Assembly (NCBI GenBank): GCA_002205965.3
Contig: NADL03000570.1
Span: 105,327-169,326 of the forward strand
DNA from: Kappaphycus alvarezii
Lineage: Eukaryota; Rhodophyta; Florideophyceae; Gigartinales; Solieriaceae
DNA length: 64,000 nt
Direction: 5' to 3'
In this document: in pieces, positions 56,884 through 64,000 of the stretch
How positions within the stretch are numbered: position 1 is the first letter of the stretch
How the letters are laid out: the number at the start of each line of letters is the position of its first letter
Translations under genes and position numbers: made by a program
Notes under the pieces: generated by a model
The model's input: only the letters and a program-made list of their open reading frames with translations
What the model was told of the DNA's origin: nothing
The model's database searches: none

Positions 56884-57524
56884 TTATTTCCCATTCTCTA
56901 AATCAGATCCAAACAACTCCTCTAAAATATCCATGCTGTCCAAGCAGTCCCCACAAATATCTGCGAATGGCTCACAGCTCTCTATTTCCCCCTGGGAGAT
57001 ATCTAGACTACTAAAGATATCTCCATCCGGTTCCATCGTGGGCACAACTTGATCCATACTCTCTATTCCAGGCCCCACCAGTCCAACACTTTCCATGCCC
57101 CTGTTCCTCATCTCCTCCTCCTCTCCTCTCTTCCTCCTCCATCCTCCTCCTCCTTCCTCCATCCTCTCCTCATCCTCTTCTCCTCCCATCTCCCCTCCTC
57201 CTTCCTCCTCATCCTCCTCCTCCCATCTCTTCCTCTCTCCTCTCCTCATCCTCTTCCTCCTGAGCTCGTCACTAGCTCAGGGGCTAACCATTCCTCGAAG
57301 GACTCCCCGCTCTCCTCCTCGACCTTCTCAGCCTCTCCCGGACTTACCTCCCTCGCTTCTTCTTCTATGAAGAGGCGGCGAACGAACTCGATGATTTGCT
57401 TCTTTTTTTGCCGCCGGATGTAGTCGTCGGCATCGGTTGGCCCGTAGGCGGCGAGACGAAGGCCATTGATGGGACGGGAAGGGCGGTTTTTGGAAATCGG
57501 GACAGAGGGGCGAAGGTTGTTCAT
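56884..57524 (-). pseudogene. Acidic accessory ORF of gypsy element 2
   Basis: The start is ATG at 57524 (MNNLRPSVPISKNRPSRPIN). LAAYGPTDADDYIRRQKKKQ, IIEFVRRLFIEEEAREVS and ESFEEWLAPELV follow. Then comes a Glu/Gly/Arg-rich tract from CCTCCTC repeats (57105-57250), a frame change near 57248, and the conserved end DGDIFSSLDISQGEIESCEP to MDILEELFGSDLENGK, with the stop at 56884. The tract differs in length and register from element 1, so it evolves by slippage while both ends are conserved. Confidence 0.6.
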
Positions 57525-57631
57525 TGTGATAGACGTTGGGGAACGGGAGGCAATGTAGGGTGTTTTGGGTGTGTGGGGGAGAGGGGTGATGGTAAAATGA
57601 TCGGGGGCATTTGGAACTTAGAATAAAGGGG

Positions 57632-57639
57632 TTTAAATA
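57632..57639 (-). promoter_or_regulatory. Internal TATA-like box, element 2
   Basis: TATTTAAA on the minus strand lies 108 bases before the ATG at 57524, conserved with element 1 and both relics. Confidence 0.5.
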
Positions 57640-57897
57640 GGCTCCCGGGGCAGGTTCTATAGATTAGGAATAGGTAAAATAAATCTGCAAGGGATTTTGC
57701 AGTAGTGCATTTGCGCCCTTCTTCCCAAAAAAGGCGAATTTGGAGGAGGAGGTAAGCTAAAAGGGAAAAGGGACTTGATTCGGGGTCGATTCAGAGGGTT
57801 AAATACAGTATAAAAATATCTAGATAAAATGGAAGTAAATTTGGAAATGACGGTGGAGAAGTTAGGGGCGGGATCGTTGTAGGTTGCTGGATTACAC

Positions 57898-57981
57898 GAG
57901 GGGAGGACCATTTCCTGTATTACGTGAAGGGAGGACCATTTCCTGTATTAAATGAGGGGAGGACCATTTTTTGTATTACAC
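57898..57981. repeat. Three 28-bp tandem repeats in gypsy element 2
   Basis: The units begin at 57898, 57926 and 57954 and correspond to units 1 or 2, 3 and 4 of element 1. One unit has been gained or lost between the copies. Confidence 0.9.
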
Positions 57982-58009
57982 GCCCCCTTTCTCAAGGCGA
58001 ACGTCCCGG

Positions 58010-60830
58010 GTCGTCACTGCTCTTCTTCTGCTTCCGTTAGTGTTCGCTGTCTTATTGATAAAATGTATGGTCTCTCAAACGGGTACGGATGCAACTGATT
58101 ACCAATATGATGCTCTAAAAAGTAGGTTCGCATTACTGGTACCTCACTTTGTAGCATAGCCTCATATATTGGTTTGATCACATCGAGGTGGGGTTGAATA
58201 CATTCTTCTTCCGTGACTCTTCCGAATCTTCCAAGAGTGAAAAAATATATGTGATATGCAAACTCTTCTGGAGGATGCCGGAGGAATGGATGTCGATAAG
58301 AAAAGAAGACGTGCATCATCAAGAACGAATCTTCGTAAGATAAGTGCGGTCCATGTAGCGCCCTAAAACATAAACAGATGCTTATCATGAAATAAGAAAT
58401 GACCTGCGCATCGTTCGCATTTTCGGAGATATTGCGCAGCCAAAAAGATAATCTTCTTCTTCCGACTGTATGCTGTGCATGGTTGTGAAGGAGAGCTAGA
58501 GATGAAGTTGTGGTGGACGGTCCCGATGAATGGCCGCGACCAGCTCCTGACGTACTGGGACCTGCACGAGGTCCTCTCGGGGGACGACCGGAACCTCTTC
58601 TGGGCGGGTTGTTGTCTCCTGAAGGTCTCCTCTGGTCATCATCACTGCTTCAGGAGGATCCTCCGCCTCAACGTTCCCAATTTGTGGCGGAGAAACGTAA
58701 GGTTCCCATAGAGGATACGGGACCAGCCTGTATTCCATATCCGGGGTAAGGCGTAACCTCTCAGTCGCACGTCTTGGTTGTTCTTGAGAAATACGTAAAC
58801 TGGACGGATAATATTCAGATAAGTTTGCGACAAGTCTCCAGCAGCTACCATTCCATATCTTCCTATAGAGTAATGATATATTACCTCCACAAACTCTGGA
58901 CCTGCTTCCGTGAACCTTCCGTTTTGGAATGAAAATAGAACTCTTATTAATAGTCGGAAATCTTCTTGAGGTAGCAATGGTCCGTTCAACGTACGAAAAC
59001 ATAGGCATATATTAATGTAGAAATGGATGATTACGTGGAGTTCGTAGTAGTCCCGCGTAACCGAGATGATCCATTCCCAGGCCCTTTTTCCTCCCATAGG
59101 AATCATCTATAGTTAAGATGAGTATGCCCCGTGGTTGCGCATAGTCCTGTGTGAGAAGGAATTCTTCAGGCCTCTGACGGTAAGGGACCAGACGACGTGC
59201 ATGGATGGCCCTCCTTGATCTCTTCCCTGAGCTTGAACAGAGCTGATAGTGCGGGTGTCTTTCTTCCGTGACGATGCAAGGGTCGAGTACTTGGTTTGGA
59301 AGGCCGGCCACTTCAACAGCCTGCTGCATTGCTTTTCCATGTACTACAAGTACTTTAGAGCAACTGAAAAGGTTCGACTGCAGGTTCTGCATCCTTATTT
59401 TCTTGTCTTGTTAGCGCGCGGTGTGATCTCCAGCCTTCGGTGGCCAGTAGTTCAACTTCCCTACTCTCTTCATCGATAATATTTGTTTCCATGTCTCTCT
59501 GTAACATTCTAGGAGCCCTTCCGTACATTAGCTCGAATGGTTAGCGTCCATTTATTCCTCTTCTTCGACGGTAGCCGTATAACTTTGGTAAGGCATCTTC
59601 CCACTGGATTTTATTCTCCGACATAGTTTTCGATATTGCTCGTTTGATGGTTCCAACCATCTCTCCGCTTTCCCGTTGGTTATCAGGAGCGTATGCGAGA
59701 ACGGTCTTCAGCTGAATCCCTTTCTCTTCCAAAAACGAAGCAGTGAAGTTGCAGTAAAACAAAGGGCGTTATCCGAGATGATCCTTTTTGGAAGACCAAA
59801 CGGTTCAATTATTTCTTTTTCGATGAATCTCAGTACACTCAGCATTTGCCTCCTCAACTGCAACTGCTATTGGCCATCCAGTAAGATGTTCCACCCCTAT
59901 AAGGAGATATTTGTTTTCCGGAAGAAAGTTTCCTTGAACGGGCCGCAAAGTCAATTGAGAAGGTTTCAAAGAGACCGGAAACTGGAAAACTTAGAGTTGT
60001 CTTATACTGTATTGGAGTGAATTTTTGGCAGTTGTCGCAGCTTTTCACGAAGTTATAGACGTCCTTATGGATACCGGGCCACCAGAATCTCTCAGTTACG
60101 ATTTTTTGGTTGTTTCGAGATCCCAATGCCCTAGCTCATCATGGAAAGTCCTCAAGATCTTCATTCTTTCTTTCAAAGGGGCCACTAGTCGGGGACCGGC
60201 TTTAGTGTGCCGGAAGAAGTTTCCCATTCCACAATGTAAAAGCCTTTTGATTCCTGCGTACCCAATTCGTGTTCAAGATCAACCTTCCTTCATTTCTAGT
60301 CCATCGAGGAATTTGATCATCCGTGAATATTAGCTTCGTACTCGTTATCGTTCGGCAACTGTAACTCGGCGATCCGACGATGCCCTCCGAAGCTTTTTCA
60401 TTTGGGAATCAGTGCGTCCCTCAAGCGGGATAGGTAATCGGCAGGCTGATTATTGCGTCCGGGTCTATACAAATTTCAAACCGATATTCTGCGAAAATGT
60501 CGAGCCATCGGGCCAAGCGGTGATGTACATCCTTCTTTTGGAATGCTGTTTTAAGTGCCTGGTGATCAGTTATCAAGACAAATTTTCTCGAGTGATAAAA
60601 GGTATACGCGAAACTTTTTCAGCGCGAAGACGACAGCTAGCGCTTCTTTCTCGCAGACTGAGTATCTCCTTTCCGCATCATTTAGAGTTCGTCTTGCGAA
60701 TTGAACAGGGTGTAGTCTTCCGTTTTCATCTTTTTGGGACAAAACGGCACCCAAAGACCGTTCTGAGGCATCTTCTCCACAACGAATGGTCTCTTGAAAT
60801 CTGGTACATGGAACTGGGGGACACATAGCT
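58010..60830 (-). pseudogene. pol: RNase H, integrase and duplicated domain of gypsy element 2
   Basis: The same domains as in element 1 occur in pieces: RNase H at 60566-60826 (EDASERSLGAVLSQ), integrase at 59541-60126 (CDNCQKF, FSIDFA, YAPDNQ.ES.EMVGTIKRAI), its C-terminal domain at 59012-59392, repeat 1 of the unknown domain at 58642-59106 and repeat 2 at 58014-58388 (ISICLCFRALHGPHLSYEDS). About a dozen small indels break the frame, but both repeats of the unknown domain remain readable. Confidence 0.75.
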
Positions 60831-60963
60831 TATCTTTAAGCTCCTTAAATGCAGTTTACATTTCCCTGTTCCAGTAAAATTTTCTGTTCTTCGTAGTGCT
60901 GGCATGTAACGGTGCTGCAGTCTTGGCGAAATCTTTGATAATCTTCTGTAAATGAGGCCAGTC

Positions 60964-63900
60964 CTAAGAAGCTTCGTAATATGAGGCCAGTCCTAAGAAG
61001 CTTCGGACCTCCTTCTTTGAAGCGGGCCTTGGTGCCAACTTTATTTTTTTCGTTTTCTCTGGATTCACTCTAATTCCCTCTTGGTCGACGATATGACCGA
61101 GTAATTGGATAGAAGTTTTCGCAAAGAAGCATTTGCTCAACTTAATTTTCAAGCTATACTCCGATATCCTCTCCACAACTGTCTTGACGTGCGAGATGTG
61201 CTGATCCAATGTTTCTGAGAATATGACGACATCATCGATATAGACTCTTGCGAATGGAAGTCCTTTCAAAACCTCGTTCATCATTCTTTGGAATGTAGCT
61301 GGTGCATTCATGAGACCAAAAGGCATCACTTCGAACCTGAACGTACCGGCTTTGCTGGTAAAGGTTGTTTTTTCCTTACATTTTTCATCCAATGGAATCT
61401 GCCAATAGCCAGTGTAAAGGTCAATTGAGGTGAAATATCTCCCGTCCTTCAGGTCCTCGAGGATCTCCTCCATGTTCGGAATCGGAAATCGATCGGGTAT
61501 CATTCTCTGGTTCAGTTGTCGGTAATCGACGCAAAAACGCAGCTTTCCATCCTTCTTTGGTGCGACCACAACTGGAAACGACCATGGGGATGAAACTGGT
61601 CGAATAATATCATTTTTCAGCATACTTGTAACATTTTCTGAGATAAATTGGTCATATTTTGGCGGTTGACGTCTAGGCTTGTGGTAAATCGGTTGAGTGT
61701 CGGTAAGCTCGAACGAGTGAGTAACCGGTACACTTGCTTGTCTTAAATCTGAAACGCTCCATGCAATTACTTCGGAAGATGTTAACATGTCGGATATTTT
61801 CAGTGAGGCGGGGCGGGAAGGTGCTGCACTTTTCCTTGGATTTCTGCCATTTGGCGCCCTTTTTCTTCTTCATCTTCACCCTCCGAATTTGGAAGGACCT
61901 CTTCCGGCGTGCTCACATCTTCATATATGGAATTCGACGTATTCTTATTTTCTTTGCAAAGGTAATCTTCTTTCATGCTCCGAATTCTGTCCTTTGATTC
62001 GATATCATCGCAAAAAGAAACACATTCGGGTTTCAAACTTATCCTAGAATTCCAGTCGTCATCTGTTTCAAACCCAGAATCATAATCGTCCCATGCCATG
62101 TTCATTACCCCCGAGGGTACCCTTTTCCACTTCCGAAAGTGTTAGTTGGTTCCGAATCTTCGCTGTCATAGCTAGAAGTGAAATCTTCACTGTCCGTTTC
62201 TTTTAAATCTTCAGGATGCGTGCTTTTGTCGAAATCCAGGGGCATCTTCACGGTTCTGCCGTCAATATTAACTGAAACCATTTGGTTGCCCAAGTCAATG
62301 CATGTCCTAGTCTTTCCATGGTGGGCAGCCAATGATTGCATCGAAAGGGAGATCCGGCATGACAAGAAAGTCTACATCAACTTTAGAGTCCCCAAAGAAC
62401 ACGGAAACCTTGTCAACAGTGCCCATGCATTTTGAGACGGTTCCATCCGCTACAGTTATTTTTCGAGTCGTTGGAGTAATTTCGAGACCTAGATCTGTCA
62501 CCAAAGTTTCTGAAATGAGGTTTGGAACAGCACCCGAATCGAAGAGAGCTTGGGTTTTCATACCCAATACTTTGACTGGTACCAGCTTAAGACGTCTTGG
62601 TGCTGTCGAGGCCGATTGAAGAAACAGTTTCTTACCCTTAGCGGACTTATTAGACCTGATAATTTTTTGAGTTCTTTTCTCGCATCCTCTGCGTCGCCCC
62701 TCAAAAGTTGACCAAACGTTATCCCAGTTGGGGCCGATGCAAGCTCAGCCACCAAATTGTACCTCTTCACATACTCTAGTACGTCCTTAGAGATACTCTT
62801 AACTTTCTTACTCTTTTTCGTCTTCTTGGCCGGAGTGACTCCCACTCCTGGAACAACTTGATCAGACCTCTTGGTTCGAGGAGGTACAGGTGCTGGGATA
62901 TGCTCCAGCATTCCATACTCTAGCCTAGGTTTCTTCGATAAAATGTTCCCTTCCCCATCCCTTTTTGTCACATTGACTTGACTAATCTCTTCAGCGATGG
63001 ATACGTTACCGGCATCCGTCAACCTTTGATCCCTTCTATTTTGTAAGATTTTCACCTCTGGTCCTGACTCACTCCTTGCTTCCGATAAATTTGCTCTTCT
63101 GTCTTTAGACCAGCAGTTACTTTCATGATGCCCATATCGACCGCACTTTGCACAACGAGTGTTTCTATGTGGATTATCAGGACACCTGTTTGCAAAGTGT
63201 CCAGGCTTGTGACAGTAAGAACAGACTTCTGCGGCTTAGGGGCCCCAGACTGGTTCTTCTTAATGGTAAGAGTAAGGCTTTCCAACTGCGAGGTTATCAT
63301 GTCAAGTCGATTATCGAATCGGGTTTCCAACCTTTCTTCCAAGTTTTTGACATCGCTCCTGACAGATTCTAATGCCGCTGCACTAGTAGCCGGCCTTTGA
63401 TAATTCTTTTCAGGATGTACGATAGACATCGATGTGCGGGTTTCCCTCGGTACCTCACTCAGTGACTGAAACGTCTCCGAATTTTTGACAAATTCTACTA
63501 TGGTACCCTTCAGTTCATCAAAAGTGTGAGGCCCTTGATGAGGAGGAAATCGGAGAGCCGCTTATCCCCCATAGCCGCCTTACGCAGCATTCCGTACTTG
63601 GCTTGGGCGTTGAACCCAGCCTTTTCATAAAGATCACACAAGTACACCAATGAGCTTAACAAATCGTCGAAGTTGAGCCGGGCCTCTATGGCGGTACGAA
63701 TCATCTCATCTGGTTCTACCTCCTTAGCATACTCTTTCACAAGCCACTCACATACCTCACCGAAGTTACGCCCATTCCCGTTAAGAGACCACCCGTCGAT
63801 AAACTTGGACTTATATTTGTGCTTTGCGTCACCATGAAGATAGGCGAAGATACTTGCGGCCTTCTCTTCATCGCCCTTCTCTCGCATCACAACGTTGACA

Positions 63901-63974
63901 TATGTGTAAAGAAACTCCTCAACGTCTTCAGTCTTGCCCCCTGTGAACGTTATACGGCAGCATTGAGATCCATG
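60964..63974 (-). pseudogene. gag-pol: Gag, protease and RT of gypsy element 2
   Basis: The RT frame 60964-61788 is intact across the position where element 1 is shifted and contains FCVDYRQLNQ, FTSIDLYTGYW, MPFGLMNAPATFQ and YIDDVVIF. Protease (FDSGAVPNLI) lies in 62307-62567 and the CCHC knuckle region at about 63100-63250. The gag N-terminus (63510-63890) opens like element 1, with the ATG near 63974. Frameshifts relative to element 1 occur near 61870-62110, 62320, 62660, 63235 and 63530. Confidence 0.8.
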
Positions 63975-64000
63975 ATTACCGAAAAGAAATCCCCCGAAGT

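Larger units (their letters stand above)
56442..64000 (-). mobile_element. Ty3/gypsy element 2, near copy of element 1, 5' end outside the window
   Basis: It is collinear with 1800-9310 of element 1 over its whole length. It has the 3' LTR (56442-56868), acidic ORF, three 28-bp repeats, duplicated post-integrase domain, integrase, RNase H, RT, protease and gag up to about the gag start codon (about 63974). The stretch 60964-63500 is nearly perfect, while 58600-60960 is full of one-base deletions. Confidence 0.85.

Overview
This window looks like transposon-rich nuclear DNA from a eukaryote. The evidence is Ty3/gypsy-type LTR retrotransposons, non-LTR retrotransposons with a restriction-like endonuclease, TATA boxes of eukaryotic spacing, and secreted enzyme genes with no operon organisation. 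The only recognisable host-type gene is a lytic polysaccharide monooxygenase (LPMO) resembling CAZy family AA15, seen in three copies. AA15-like proteins occur in arthropods, algae and oomycetes. Together with the apparent lack of introns this makes an alga (perhaps a red alga) or an oomycete-like protist plausible, but that is a weak inference.

Layout. 1-1799: the broken LPMO copy 1 (minus strand, cut by the window edge) and its 5' flank. 1800-9760: Ty3/gypsy element 1 on the minus strand, with gag-protease-RT-RNase H-integrase, an unusual duplicated post-integrase domain, 28-bp tandem repeats, an acidic 3' ORF and flanking LTRs. 10223-10974: a TIR-bounded non-autonomous element. 11400-12510: a plus-strand relic of the acidic ORF plus LTR. 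12868-14310: LPMO copy 2 (minus), with 5' flank to 15097. 15100-15990: LINE 3' relics. 16443-17565: a second acidic ORF plus LTR relic. 17788-19618: two LINE C-terminal fragments on the minus strand. 19620-33540: about 14 kb of AT-rich DNA with no recognisable gene. 33560-46890: a dense LINE graveyard with one nearly complete GC-rich element (33.6-38.1 kb) and at least eight fragments on both strands. 46.9-49.1 kb: short repeats and a MITE-like hairpin. 49731-51177: LPMO copy 3 (plus). 52.1-52.75 kb: an LTR relic. 55.5-56.4 kb: a fragment of a different Ty3/gypsy family. 56442-64000: Ty3/gypsy element 2, a near copy of element 1 that runs off the window.

No coding unit is intact as given. The LPMO copies carry a nonsense codon or a frameshift, and the retroelements carry mostly single-base, often homopolymer, indels. 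Either the locus is a transposon graveyard or the assembled consensus has indel errors, and probably both. The most interesting material is the accessory module at the 3' end of the gypsy family (duplicated unknown domain, 28-bp repeats, internal TATTTAAA promoter, acidic protein) and a 3'-terminal sequence shared by several otherwise divergent LINE families.
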